From Bryoerythrophyllum caledonicum (lineage: Eukaryota; Streptophyta; Bryopsida; Pottiales; Pottiaceae): a DNA stretch of 64,000 nt. Positions 12,165 through 23,001 of the stretch are shown piece by piece (the stretch's first letter is position 1; the number at the start of each line of letters is the position of its first letter). The position numbers and the translations under genes are program-made. Where the stretch lies: positions 6,279,519-6,343,518 of the forward strand of contig OZ020521.1 in NCBI GenBank assembly GCA_963971425.1. The letters are read 5' to 3'. The notes below the pieces were generated by a model. That model did not search any database. It saw only the letters and a program-made list of their open reading frames with translations, and was not told where the DNA came from.

Positions 12165-14040
12165 CAATTTGTAACATTTCAAGACTAAATTGTTAGTATT
12201 TAATTTCTTAGACTTCTTATTTCACTAAATATGAACAAAATAATTATCACAATTATTGTCGATGGTTTGCTAAGAGCTATCAAAGTACTTTGCTAGCAAC
12301 CTTTTGAGGATCATAACTCACACAAATTTTATCTAAATTGGACATATGAGGTATTTTTTGACTTCTACAAAAAAAAACGTGGATGTCAAAACACACATCA
12401 TCTATTTGAATTGGAAAAAAATTGAGTAAATCATGGCCATAAGAATGTTGTAAATGAGTAAAAGCAATAATTGGCCACCGATAAAACCAAGGTTTAGGGT
12501 TAGTTGCAAAAAATCTGTGATCGGGCAAAAATTCTAGATTTAGTTAAATATTGTATTCAATTTTCAAGCTTTGCTTTGAATCACTCTTAATAGCCCATTA
12601 GAAATAGAAGCGCTTCATGGTCTATTCTCATCAACTCCTAAAGTTAAGAAGAAGAAAGAAGAAGAACACCTGTCTCTGAAGGAGGCCGGCATGAATAAAG
12701 TGCTTGTTTGTTCCACGACTAAAGCAAAGCCCACTAGACAAAGGATTAGTAATATAGAAACCCTAAAGTTAACTAAATATTGTACACCAAGAACACTTTA
12801 GTTTAATGAAAAGAATGACAAAGGGGAAAATTTTATTATTTCAATTTTTCACTGAAAGATCTCAGAGTGAACTCATAATTTAAGGACATGTTGAAAAAAA
12901 CTTAAGACATGTGACAATAGGGATTGGTACATCATAGTGTTTGAAGTGAAGAATAAGGGTCTTTTTCCTGATTCTGTTTAGAGGGTCATCCACTTAGTAT
13001 AATTTTTTTGCATTATACAAGGTCTAATTTTAAACTAGCATGTTTTACACGAGATCACTTGTTTGTACAAAAAATATAGAAGAAGAGGATGGGTGTAGCA
13101 TATTCAAAATAATTATGCAAGGAGTAGTGGTTCAAGAACTGCCAATATACATTTAATATTTTTATGGATCAAATTTGTGTTGGTATGGAAATCCAAATAT
13201 TTTTAATAAAGAAGGTTCATATCACATTTTGTAGTATTCAATTTAAAAACTTAAAAGTATGAAAATCTTTAGGTTTTATGTAGATAAGGAGAAGTTCTTT
13301 TGGTACCTTGCCCAACATGTTCTATCATGAGAAAATCACTCCAGCCACTTCATTTTTGTTTTTTAAAAAAAAGAAAGAAAAAGTCTATGGTCTTGTTTAA
13401 ATCGGCTCATACCAATACTTTGAAAAAGAAACAGAGACTTTCAGATAAAGAAGTTACAATTTGGTAAGAATATTCGCATGGAATGGAAGCAAATTGCACA
13501 CATAGATGAAAACAAGTTTACCCATGGATGAAAATAGATTCCATGAAAATATGAATGATACAGGATTATTTGGGAATCCTACATTATTGATATTTTGAAG
13601 ATACTAAGGCAACGTTGCAAACCAAAGATTACAAAATAATTGTGGTTGGATTTTGGTGATAACGGAGAGATGATTCTGTTGATCGCCAACGAGATGACAC
13701 AAAGCAGATGCACATGACGACCATATGGGGCTTCATCTCCCAGATATGGTCCCTAAAAGTCCGGGTTGGGCACCTCATACCCACACCAATTTCATGGTAA
13801 AATATGATATGGTTCCTAACTAAACCACTTGGTTACCCTCTTCTCATTTACCTTTTTAACCATATTATTACCACAAAGTTCCCATTGTTGTTCCCCCAAA
13901 GTTCCCCACTGTGTTCCCCAATGTTCCCCTCCTTTCCCAACACATTCCCCATGTTCCCAAAGAGTTCCCAATACGTTTACTGTGGGAACCAATTTATACT
14001 TTTAAAATTTTATCCAAATTTACCTTTTGTTTAGTGGGGC
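12165..14040. other. Gene-free AT-rich DNA with diverged repeats
   Basis: No supportable gene. The segment 13083-13320 is a diverged direct copy of 10565-10810. The segment 12655-12780 resembles 27120-27215 (shared GAATAAAGTG and TTTGTTCCACNACTAAA). At 13860-13990 there is a run of loosely repeated GTTCCC motifs. All of this looks like remains of mobile DNA. Confidence 0.5.
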
Positions 14041-14126
14041 CCACCACTAATCGTTGTGTGCGTGAGCTTACTTAAGCAGAGGATTAGGGCACCCGGACAT
14101 TCCGACTAGGAGTGCCCTACTGAAGA

Positions 14127-14230
14127 GGACCAGAAACCAACAGGAGGCAATAAACCGCGGCATTTTGAGGAAGATAAAGGTCCGCCTTTGTAGATTCGGC
14201 GGTTTTGGGTCTCCTGTTGGTTTCTAGTCC
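14127..14230. other. 104-nt stem-loop upstream of the first NAR2 gene
   Basis: GGACCAGAAACCAACAGGAG (14127-14146) pairs with CTCCTGTTGGTTTCTAGTCC (14211-14230) at 19 of 20 positions. The pairing continues imperfectly to 14163/14194 (AAACCGCGG against CGGCGGTTTT), leaving a loop of about 30 nt. The size and near-perfect 20-bp arm resemble a plant miRNA precursor, but could equally be a tiny foldback element. It lies just upstream of the NAR2 promoter boxes. Whether it is transcribed cannot be told from the sequence. Confidence 0.6.
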
Positions 14231-14242
14231 CCAGTCACCAGT

Positions 14243-14289
14243 GAACCCGGCGACGCAGCGGCTCGACTTCACCACTGGCATTTATAATT
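14243..14289 (+). promoter_or_regulatory. Shared upstream box and TATA box of NAR2 copy 1
   Basis: The block GAACCCGGCGACGCAGCG, continuing into GCTCGACT (14243-14268), is repeated upstream of NAR2 copy 2 at 17098-17124 with one inserted base and one substitution. TTTATAATT at 14281-14289 is a good TATA candidate 13 bp beyond the box. A 5' UTR exon of about 250 nt and a UTR intron (14568-15241) would follow. Confidence 0.5.
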
Positions 14290-15251
14290 GCATGCGCTCC
14301 CTCGGCTCGCCACTTCCGCTGCTCAGTGTGGGAGTCACTCCATCTCCGAGGCTCGCCCACGACCCTGCAGCGCCGAGCCGATGGCGAGCTGCTTCTCCAC
14401 AGATCATGCGTCGCACCTGCCCGTCATGTTTAAGTACCGGCGCTCCATCGCACGTCTCCCATTGCATGCGAGGCTGACTCGATCTCCTGGTCTAGATTCT
14501 CTGCTAGCTAGATCGACGATCGATCGCTTCAAGCCAGGTCCTGCTGGGCGCTTGGATCGACGTTGAGGTAAGGTTTCACTGCAGCTGCAGTTCTTGTCGG
14601 TGACCGAACTAGCCCTCAGGTGTCGTTGTAACGGTGGTTGTTATTCTGTGTTAGTGTTGGTCAGGTCTGTGGGTGTGTCGATTTATGGGGATGGAGAGTG
14701 TGGTCGGGATATGTTACAGTCATGATCTTTCCAGATCAAAGAGCTAGAAATGATATTCTCGGCATTGTTGCGAAACTAGCCTTATTCGGTTCGAAGGGTG
14801 TGTGTTGTGGACATGTTCTGGCCTAGCTCTGGATCCTGGGAGTCGAGCAGCTTGGGTTGAAGTGCAAGTCTGATTTATGGTCGTCGATCTGAATCATTCG
14901 TTAGAGATGAGGGTTTTGTGCCGGAGTCATTGACAATGTGAACGCACACATGGGTGTGCTATCGTACATTCTTCAGAAGGAAGACATTGCTGTATGAGAC
15001 GTGCTTGATTTCGTAGGTCCTTTTCCTTGGTCGATCGCTTCGAGTTTTGATGGAGTTGATCTGCTCTTTCTCGTCATCTGTTTTGGTCCTTCGTGGTACA
15101 TATTTCCACCAATATGTCACTGCTTGATCAGCAGATTACATGTGTAGAGTCTTGTTATTGATTTAACCTTTTCACAAGCATCCATGAATTAGTCAAGGTT
15201 CAGCAAGAGATTGGCTGAATAGAGATCCATGTTTTTTGCAGGAACGCTGTC

Positions 15252-16030
15252 ATGGCTTCGTCTCGGCATTTGGCCATCGCTCTGCTAATATCTGCTGTGA
15301 TCTTGCTAGTCGCAAGTTTCGCAGAAGGACAAATATATTTAAGCAAACTTCCAAACACGACGTTAGTGGTGACTGCTACTCTCCCCAGTGGTGGACCATT
15401 GACAGGTCTGGTTTCTTCCTCATCACTCGGCATCTCCTTAACTGTGTACAGTGTTGTCGTCTTCATTATGAATGTCATGGAGAGAAGAAGTCAGCAGAAC
15501 AACGTATTCTATTCTTTGGTCATGAGATACTCACACTTTAATACTTTACAGATGGAGGAGTTCAGACCACAGAGGATTCCATACTCCTTTCATGGAAGGT
15601 GAACACGACCGCACCGCCTGTTGACGCCGAGAGGGTCCAGATCAAGCTCTGCTTTGCGATAGAGAGCCAGGAGGAGCGCCAGTGGCGCAGAACCAGTGAC
15701 GACTTGGCGAAAGACAAGACGTGCCAGTTTGAAGTCAATTCGGCAAACTACTCCACGGCTGGCGCCTCCGTCAACGTCTCGCTCCCTGATACTATCCCTC
15801 GCGGAAAATATTTCGTCCGTGCTTACGCCCTTGATGCAAATGGCCTCCCACTCGCGTACGGCCAGTCCAGCCCTGACAAGATCGCCAACGTCTTCTCGGT
15901 GGTTCCCATAAGTGGTCGAAGCAGCAGCATGAGCGTTGCGGCTGCTATTCTTTCAATCCTCTCCGTCGCGTGTCTGTTCGGCTTCTTCGTCTTTGAAAGC
16001 GTTGTGTTGAAGAGGAAGAAGAGCGTCTAG
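15252..16030 (+). CDS. NAR2: NAR2/NRT3 nitrate transporter accessory protein, copy 1
   Basis: Single-pass membrane partner that stabilises NRT2 at the plasma membrane and is required for high-affinity nitrate influx. Two coding exons (15252-15405, 15552-16030; GT/AG, phase 1) give 210 aa, the usual length. A further intron lies in the 5' UTR (14568-15241). Residues 5-26 form a hydrophobic signal peptide. The extracellular domain holds the family hallmarks SWKVNTT (from 65), WRRTSDDLAKDKTCQ (96-110), PRGKYFVRAYALDANG (134-149) and YGQSSPDKIANVFSV. A C-terminal membrane helix (about 179-200) is followed by the basic cytoplasmic end LKRKKSV. The ATG follows the UTR acceptor by 10 nt, and a corresponding arrangement is found in copy 2. 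No defects are seen. It sits 13.8 kb from the divergent NRT2 start. Confidence 0.95.
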
Positions 16031-17006
16031 ATCCTTCGATGAAACGACGTTAACTTGAATTGATATTGTCACGATAATTTCTACTTATATATTGGGGGTT
16101 AGTCAGCTGGGAATTCTCGTCCTGTGGTTCCAGGGACGTTGAATGAGACCTGAATCTTGGAGAGACATAGAGAGGAAGCATTCTTTGAATTGAGTAGTCA
16201 TCGTCATAGGATTTGATGTACAGATTACAAGCCTGTCAGTTCGTAAGGTTGGGAGCATAGAAGAACCAACATTCTTTTGTACCATTTTCATTATTTTTTA
16301 ATCAAATACAGATTGAGACGAGCTGTATGTCACTGACGCTACGATCAATAAGGATGCTATTGAACTGTTTCTGTATCATTATTCAGCGGCATATCATTTG
16401 TTAAAAGCTCATGTAACAGTTTCACTCCGGGCTGATAATTATACGTCCCAAGTGCAGACTCTGTCAAATTTATGTCTTCACATATGCTCATGTCACGGTT
16501 TCATGTGAAGTCATGGACATCAGCAATATACTGGTGGACATCGACACTCGTTCAACATCATCACAGCATTGCTGAATGATGATCTACCTTGATCACCAAA
16601 ACACATGGTGATGATCCACAAGTCAAGACATGAATTTACAGCTACGCGAATTCAAACGCAGATTCAGTTCTAATTCTTGTGAGCGAGGAGCCTCTATAAG
16701 TCTTACATAAATTTTCCGCAGAGCCCAAATATTTCTCAGTGCAAAACCAGATCTGAGAGGTCACAGATGATTCTAAATGATACCTCGTCCAGTGTAACAT
16801 GAAACGACGTAACATGAGATTGACGAACATCTGACTGACACCGTCGAAACAAATCTAGCGACATTTTTGGAGTACCAGCGCCAGCTTTCGCGTCCAAATA
16901 TAGGCCTACACAAGGGTCGTGCGTTTAGCGCCTTATTTAGTATAGGAGAAAGCCATTCTTAAATAAAGAAGCACTTCAGTTTTGGCTTTTAAACACTAAA
17001 GATGAC
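16031..17006. other. Spacer between the two NAR2 copies
   Basis: The first 270 bp are the likely 3' UTR of copy 1. GGGAGCATAG, then ACCAACATTC and TTTGTACCAT (16250-16290), recur after copy 2 at 18722-18760. From about 16310 to 17000 there is no ORF of interest. Confidence 0.5.
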
Positions 17007-17124
17007 CACGTGCGCTGTTCCAGCCTGCTATCATATATAGGAAGAAGGCGAACGACTATTCAATGCCCTAGGGCCACCAGGAAATTCGAGTGCCCTAGAA
17101 CCCGGGCGACGCAGCGACTCGACT
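17007..17124 (+). promoter_or_regulatory. NAR2 copy 2 upstream region: G-box and shared box
   Basis: A CACGTG G-box (17007-17012), a bZIP/bHLH binding core, stands about 90 bp before the box GAACCCGGGCGACGCAGCG (17098 onward) shared with copy 1. A duplicated GTGCCCTA motif also precedes the shared box in both genes. The copy 1 TATA position is weakly conserved here (TTTAATTT near 17140). Functional meaning is inferred. Confidence 0.4.
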
Positions 17125-17805
17125 GCGGATATCACAAGTTTAATTTCATGCGCTTGCACGACGCGCCGCCTCCGCTGCTCACTTCATCCATTTTTTGTTC
17201 ATCACGAGCTTCTTGTCCACAGCTGATCGGAAGCCTTAAGTAGCCGTCCCCCATTGCTCAGCACGCCGGAGCAGCGATCGACTCAGATTTTCCTAAGCTA
17301 GATCTGCGACAGCGAGATCGATCGAAGTCACCTACCTCCCAGTGCTTGGATCGGTAAGAATTTTAGAACTACTCTGCTGTAGTTCTGGTTGATAATCGTA
17401 CTGGTTTGGACTGTGGGCGTTCCGGTGTATATATGTTTGTTTGACTGGTGAGTGTTGATGGTGATCAAATTGTGGAGTTGCGAGCCATGGCATATGGTAT
17501 ATCACAATCATGTTAGAAATATCCGTTGATTTGGCACTGCAACGCTTGCCTGAATGATTGTTTGAGTCTTCAAATACACTACATATCCATGTTGGGAGAG
17601 CGCTTCTACAGTGTCAAAGTTACAAGAAACTGTCCGTCTATCGTACAATACTCCAACGTACAGCTGTAATCTGCGTGCTCGCACACAGTAGATACTTGAT
17701 ATTCAAGGTGTGGGAGTTTTATATTATATTGAAGCGTAAACATGTCTACTTAGCCCTGAACAAAGATCAAACTGAATGCTCTTGTGCAGGAATCGAGTGA
17801 TCCTC

Positions 17806-18534
17806 ATGGCTTCTTCTCGGCCTTTGCGAGCAGCATTACTAATCTGTGCTGCGATCTTGGGAGTTGCAAGATACGGCGAAGCTGCCACACATACTAAGTT
17901 GAGCTCACTTTCCCACACGACGTTGGTGGTGACTGCTGCCCTCCCCGGTGGTAAACCATTCCCAGGTTCGTAATCAGTAGTTCTTTCCTTTGATCCCTAC
18001 TTTTCATGTACAATGCCTCCAGCTATTTGCTCATGAGATTCTTCTCCAAATTCTGCAGCTCTAGGACTCCAGACCGCGCAGGACTTCATAGAGGTGTCAT
18101 GGAAGGTGAACACGACCGCGGCGCCAGTCGGAGCCAGAAGGGTCCAGACCAAGCTCTGCTTCGCCATAGAGAGCCAGGTGGAGCGTGTGTGGCGGAGAAC
18201 CGACGACGACTTGGCGAGGGACAAGACGTGCCAGTTTGAGATCTCGTCGGCGGACTACTCCACGGGTGGTACCTCGGCCACCGTCTTGCTCCCTGATAAC
18301 GTCCCCCGCGGCAAATACTTCGTCCGCGCATACGCCCTCGACGCGAATGGCCTCCCAGTCGGGTACGGCCAAACCAGCCCCGACAAGATCGCGAACGTGT
18401 TCTCGGTCATCGCCATCTCTGGTCGGAGCAAAACCATGGTCGTCGCAGCTGTCACCCTCTCAATCCTCTCAGTCTCGTGTCTCATGGGCTTCCTCGTCTT
18501 GGAACACACGTTGTTGAAGAAGAAGGGCCCGTAG
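17806..18534 (+). CDS. NAR2: NAR2/NRT3 nitrate transporter accessory protein, copy 2
   Basis: Tandem paralogue of the gene at 15252, with the same role as the NRT2 partner. Coding exons are 17806-17965 and 18059-18534 (phase 1 intron of 93 bp), 211 aa; a 5'-UTR intron runs 17354-17789. It has a signal peptide (MASSRPLRAALLICAAILGV), then SWKVNTTAAPVGARR, WRRTDDDLARDKTCQ (98-112), PRGKYFVRAYALDANG, YGQTSPDKIANVFSV, a membrane helix near 180-201 and the basic tail LKKKGP. The intron phase and position, the UTR intron and the 3'-UTR motifs match copy 1, so a unit of about 2.5-2.9 kb was duplicated in tandem. The mature N-terminus after the signal peptide differs most. No stops or frameshifts, so both copies appear functional. 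Confidence 0.95.
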
Positions 18535-18839
18535 ATCCATCAAGACTTTAGATGATAGTACTACTCAGTCCTAGAATATATATTGAGTGATCTTTACTGC
18601 AGTGTAGTTTAACAACCAAATGGTTAGTGAGCTGTGAAATCCTCTCTTTGTAGCTTCAGGAAAATCCTCTTGTCAATGAGGACTGATGTACAGATCGAAG
18701 AACCTGTACACTTCCCGAGATTGGGAGCATAGGGAAAAGCCAACATTCGTTTGTACCATGTTCATTGTTTTTTTCAAAACCAAATCAAGGCCAGTGTGTT
18801 CATGGTAAATTCGGCACCTTGATGGTGCTTAGACCAATT

Positions 18840-19195
18840 GAGCCCTTATTGTTGGAAATAAAGTAACGACAAGTTAAGCAATGTGCATATATGGAGAACA
18901 ACTTATTTCTTAGTAACAGCCCAAGTTCAACCCAAGTGAGTTCATATTTTGAAGATGAAATGTGATTGAATTATGAGTTTTTGAAGTGTGTTGCCATGTT
19001 TAGCCGGTGGCTGTCAATAGGTACCCCGAAAGCGCTGACCTAAAATGAAAGGTCCAGACTAATAGCAAACCTCTATTTGCATATGAATGGATGGTAATGG
19101 TATGAATGGATGGTAATGGGATGAAAGTGGGTTGGGTACATTCCAATTTTATAGTCGTTGGTTATCGGGTGTGGTTGGTTACTAGAGGGGGGTTA
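18840..19195 (+). mobile_element. GGTA-ended MITE (family B), degraded copy
   Basis: Similar throughout to the three copies at 54592-55728, sharing GCAATGTGCATATATGGAGA, TGTTGCCATGTTTAG, GACTAATAGCAAACCTC and CCAATTTTATAG. The right end is GGGGGGTTACC at 19184-19194. The left end is eroded (GTAACGACAAGTTAAGC near 18862). It lies just past the 3' UTR of NAR2 copy 2. Non-coding. Confidence 0.65.
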
Positions 19196-19718
19196 CCATA
19201 TTTCTCTACTTTTCCTTTAAGAGGTTCATAAACAATGGTGCGTTTTTATAATAGTTTATGATTTATTTATTGTAACAATATGTGAATAGAAGCAGGTTGA
19301 TATGATAATTTATTTCATCTACTCGAATTCGTATAAGTAGGAAAAGAAAACACAGTGTAATGGATATTGCAGAGAAAGAAGAGGGTTTCTAGATTTTTGG
19401 AAAGCAACAGTTTGTTCGAGTGCGACACATAATTGAAGGATGGTAAGGAATATACATGACATTCCTTCTAGCTTTTCAAATCCATCTTTTGTAGCAATTA
19501 TGAATCCTACACCATCATCCCCTCTTATTAGAAGGCTAGGATGTTTAATTAGTCCAGGGACTAATTTGTCATTGCCACACTCCACTAAAAGGAGTGAATA
19601 AATTGGCATTGAAGAAGAAGACTCAGATGAATCTTAGTAGTCGTAAGGGGGCCGGTAAATAGAATGTCTCTTCGTTGGCATGTATGTCAAAGATACTCAT
19701 TAGTGGGATTGGGCCACA

Positions 19719-21082
19719 TTGGTGGAATTGGGCTTCTTTCAAGAGGTGGAACTCTCTTTTCTTATAGTAGGCCATACGTACGAAGATATTGACCAACGCT
19801 TTAGTTGTATATCAAGTACGTTGAAGACGTCCAATGTGGACTTGTTGAAGGAAATGCTTTGTCCTGTAGAACAAGGAACATCTCCTACAGAGGCATTTGT
19901 TAGCGCTCAACTGTTAGAGAATGTGAGGGATTGAAAATTGTTTATAACTCCTCAATTACTGACAGGTCCAAATTCATTGATGGACATAACATTCTGCACC
20001 ACATGCAATTCGACATGGATAATGAAGATGAAACTCGTGAGGTTCGAGTACAGCACAAGCATTATTGCAAGGATCCATGGGGACCAGAGGCAGGAACGAA
20101 GACATTGAGATCATTGCCAAGTAGAGAGTCCGAGCGACCAACTTTTGCGAAAGTGTCTGCAGCCGATGAGCCGGAGTTGAAGGCTTTGGATGACTTCATT
20201 GCATATAAACAAAGGTGCATTCAAAGATTGCAGCATGATGACAGGGACCGTGATGCAATAGTGGAGGTCGAAAGGTTGAAACTCTATCTAACTGAATTTC
20301 CACACAAATACCGCAACAACAAGCATCGTTCTTCACCATTTTGGCCTTTCGAGGTCTCCAACTCCGCACCTGCTGAAAGTGCAGCCTTGGATGTAATCGA
20401 CACTCCAAGTGGTGTAAATCGCGAGATCACTTCCGTAGACTAGATAGTGGCAATGCTTCCAAATGCCGAGGCTCGAGGATACTTTGGTCCTTGTAGTGGA
20501 AGACCATCTAATCAAGTTGTGCATAGGGCACAACCAAAAGAACGCAACCATGTTGAGGAACGAGCCTAAGGAGCAGTTCATCGAGGTAATCACGACCCAT
20601 TTCCACCATTTAATCTACAATCAGATAGTGGTTGTGGACAATTTGTAGCGTTGAGTGTTGATCAAGCAAAAGTAGAAGGCGGTGTATCATTCTATGTAGA
20701 GAAGGTGATTGAAGACGGAAAAAGCCGATGGAAACAGAAGATGAAGGTTTGTTGGTATTGGCCTATCCATCCGAGGGGGGTTTATTGATGGAGCGAGGTC
20801 TTCTATACAAAAGTATGCAAATTGCATGGATTCATTGTAGGAGCCATCTAATGAGAGCCATAGTTGGATAGAGAAAGAGGCATGCATTTTTTCATGGGCA
20901 GAGATATTGGAAAGAACCATGACTAGCGCTTATCGGTGGAGAAAGCACAATGTATTTGGAATGCAGGTTGAAAGCAGGATTTACATTCTTCAATTGGCTA
21001 AGGCTCACGTACTAGAGTATATTGCAATGCAAACCGAAGCTATTGATGACAATCCCTTGCAAGCAACTTTAAATGCTATGTA
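19719..21082 (+). pseudogene. DUF7869-like gene remnant (GHTYEDIDQ motif)
   Basis: A repeat-associated plant family whose function I do not know. The open segment 19719-19934 has FLIVGHTYEDIDQRFSCIS and GTSPTEAFVSAQLLENVRD. It then meets a TGA where related proteins have Trp, and a frame change near 19965. The segment 19931-20443 continues with YCKDPWGPEAGTKTLRSLP, ELKALDDFIAYKQRCIQRLQ and FPHKYRNN. After another stop, decayed matches go on (GGVSFYVEKVIEDG, KMKVCWYWP, near 20680-20760). The presumed N-terminal half is missing. The family call is from memory of the GHTxEDIDQ pattern. It is a broken copy rather than a host gene. Confidence 0.6.
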
Positions 21083-22140
21083 ATAGATATTGAAAGTATT
21101 ATAAGTGTATTATGTACATGATAATTGCTATTTGTTGTATGTGCAAGGATAGTATACTACAAGGGTTATATAGCACGTTGTAGAGCAATTCTATAGAGTA
21201 AAAAGGTTTTTACTATTGGTTGTCAATTACATCATTGAGTCCATGTATAGATGCATCTATGTTTATTTTATTCGATTTGTTTACCATGTACTATGTAGAA
21301 TATCTTCTCATGAATTGGCAGTCGTTGTTTATTGTATAATTATTGATGATTGCATCTTTTTGTACACTACTGTGTTTATACTTTATCTTTGAAATTTTGC
21401 ACAATGGTATTTAATAGATATTTATAAAAATTAACAAAGTGCCACTAAAAAGTTATTGAAAATGCCATTAAAAAGCTTCTTACATTAACAATTTTGGCTA
21501 TACACAATATTGTTGCATAAACTTGGTTTAAAAACACATTAGAACAAAAAAAAATGCAATTTTGACATTTCTGCACACAACGGCCGCCATTGTAATTAAG
21601 TGCAGTTTTAAATGGTGAGGGAAAAATTGCTTAATTGCGTGTTACTGGTTAATGCGAGAATGTCACATGGTATATGAAAATGTCATCTATAATGTTTTCA
21701 TCAATCACTAAAATGCCAACTTGGAAAGTGTTATGCATGATGGTGGCCAACAAGGGAGTTTCTAGCAGTATTTAGAGGGCAACTATTCACAATACTTACT
21801 TGGATTGGAGACGTCAACATGGCTAATATTTAAATGCTATATTTCTAAAAATGTCACTGAAGAATGTGACTCTCTCATAAATAATATGTTTATGATCCAA
21901 CATTAGACATAAAGTTGTATATAGAAGTATTTATGAGCATAAATTTTATTTTAAATGAAGTATTTCCCATTCAAATCCATCATGGTAAAAAAAATGTGAT
22001 AGAAAATGAATTTTAAATGATTCATTGGAATTATGGTGGCAAAAATTGGAGAAGAAACGTAGGGACAACATGTACCTCTAAACATATTCAAATGTGGCAT
22101 TAAAAAAATGAGAAGAACTCAAGTTTTGTAAGTTACCATA

Positions 22141-22498
22141 GGTGAACCTCTAGTCCGGCATAAATTAATTAGAAAAGCTCATGCCGAATTAAGTGGAAAA
22201 TGATTTTTTTTAAAATGCCGAAATTGTAAAAATTGCATACTTACAGATTTTGGCACATGTAGTGACATCAAAGGGGATTAAGGCTTGGAAAAGTCTTCTT
22301 TCATGGCAATCATGCATAAGCACTTGAGTTTGGTATCCCAAGGTCTTGAGTTCAATTCCCATGGATGCCAAAACAGGCCAAATATAGTAGTATTTGATTT
22401 CTTGCCGAAAATAACATTATTGTAATTTTGAATGCCGAATGTCATTTTTTCACTTTAATTAATTATTCGGCATTAAGGTGCCGAACTAGAGGTTCACC
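22141..22498. mobile_element. MITE with TA-flanked inverted ends
   Basis: The ends read GGTGAACCTCTAGTCCGGCA (22141) and, inverted from 22498, GGTGAACCTCTAGTTCGGCA (one mismatch in 20). Both are flanked by TA (22139-22140, 22499-22500). The similarity reaches outward through TTACC(A/G), so the true tip may be 22133/22506 instead. Interior palindromic ATTCGGCAT motifs add to the stem. It contains the tRNA-like segment at 22298-22372. The segment 21083-22140 before it is AT-rich and shows nothing I can name. Confidence 0.65.
22298..22372 (+). other. tRNA-like (SINE-type) segment
   Basis: GAGTTCAATTCCCA (from about 22350) matches the T-arm/pol III B-box pattern. Upstream AGCACTTGAGTTTGG followed by TATCCCAAG can form an anticodon-like arm with TGG in the loop, as in tRNA-Pro. 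The D-arm/A-box (CATGGCAATCATGCA) is poor and the acceptor stem does not pair, so it is not a working tRNA gene. It is more likely a tRNA-derived sequence carried inside the MITE. Confidence 0.35.
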
Positions 22499-22789
22499 TA
22501 CGGTAATGCTTGATGTAAGTTGGTAGTGCCACCTTGTACTTCACATCTTTGTTTAGTATTTATGAAATTTCTAAATAAGTTCAATACATTGAAAGAAAAC
22601 TTGAAGGAAGACTTTTTTTTTAAATTAAAAATAATGTTTAATCTAACGTAATCATGTTGACGTGTCACTTCCATTTGTACATATTGACCTTTATTTATGT
22701 CTTATTCTATAAAACTTCTCATTAGAATTTTGTTTGAATGTAAAATCATAAAGCCTCTATTCTAGATAAAAATGACCAAATATGATATG

Positions 22790-22998
22790 TCATATCACTA
22801 AAATCATAATCTACGCACTGAACCACGCAGCGATGAACCACGCAGTCAACCGTGCAATGAACTATAGAAACGCTGCAGCCAACCGCGCAGTTAATTGCGC
22901 AGTGAATCATGATACCTTTTTTATTAATATAGTCTGTAGTATTAAAACTACATAAAATGGTTGGACTAATGCGTGGCAAAGCAAGCGCCAATTGCTAG
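22790..22998 (+). mobile_element. Helitron-like element, short copy
   Basis: Begins TCATATCACTAAAATCATAA and ends with a small hairpin (GCG..GC around GGC/AAA, imperfect in this copy) and AATTGCTAG; the next base is T. The TC start, hairpin and CTAG|T end are Helitron hallmarks. The interior has 12-bp units of the form AACCGCGCAGTN. There is no replicase, so it would be non-autonomous. The base before the start is G rather than the usual A. Confidence 0.45.
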
Positions 22999-23001
22999 TC
23001 A

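Noticed and set aside
19319..19609. 96-codon minus-strand ORF before the DUF7869-like remnant
   Set aside because: No recognisable motif, ends in AT-rich DNA, no counterpart in the related family.
22298..22372. Functional tRNA-Pro gene
   Set aside because: No acceptor stem pairing and a poor A-box; only the T-arm and part of an anticodon arm are tRNA-like.
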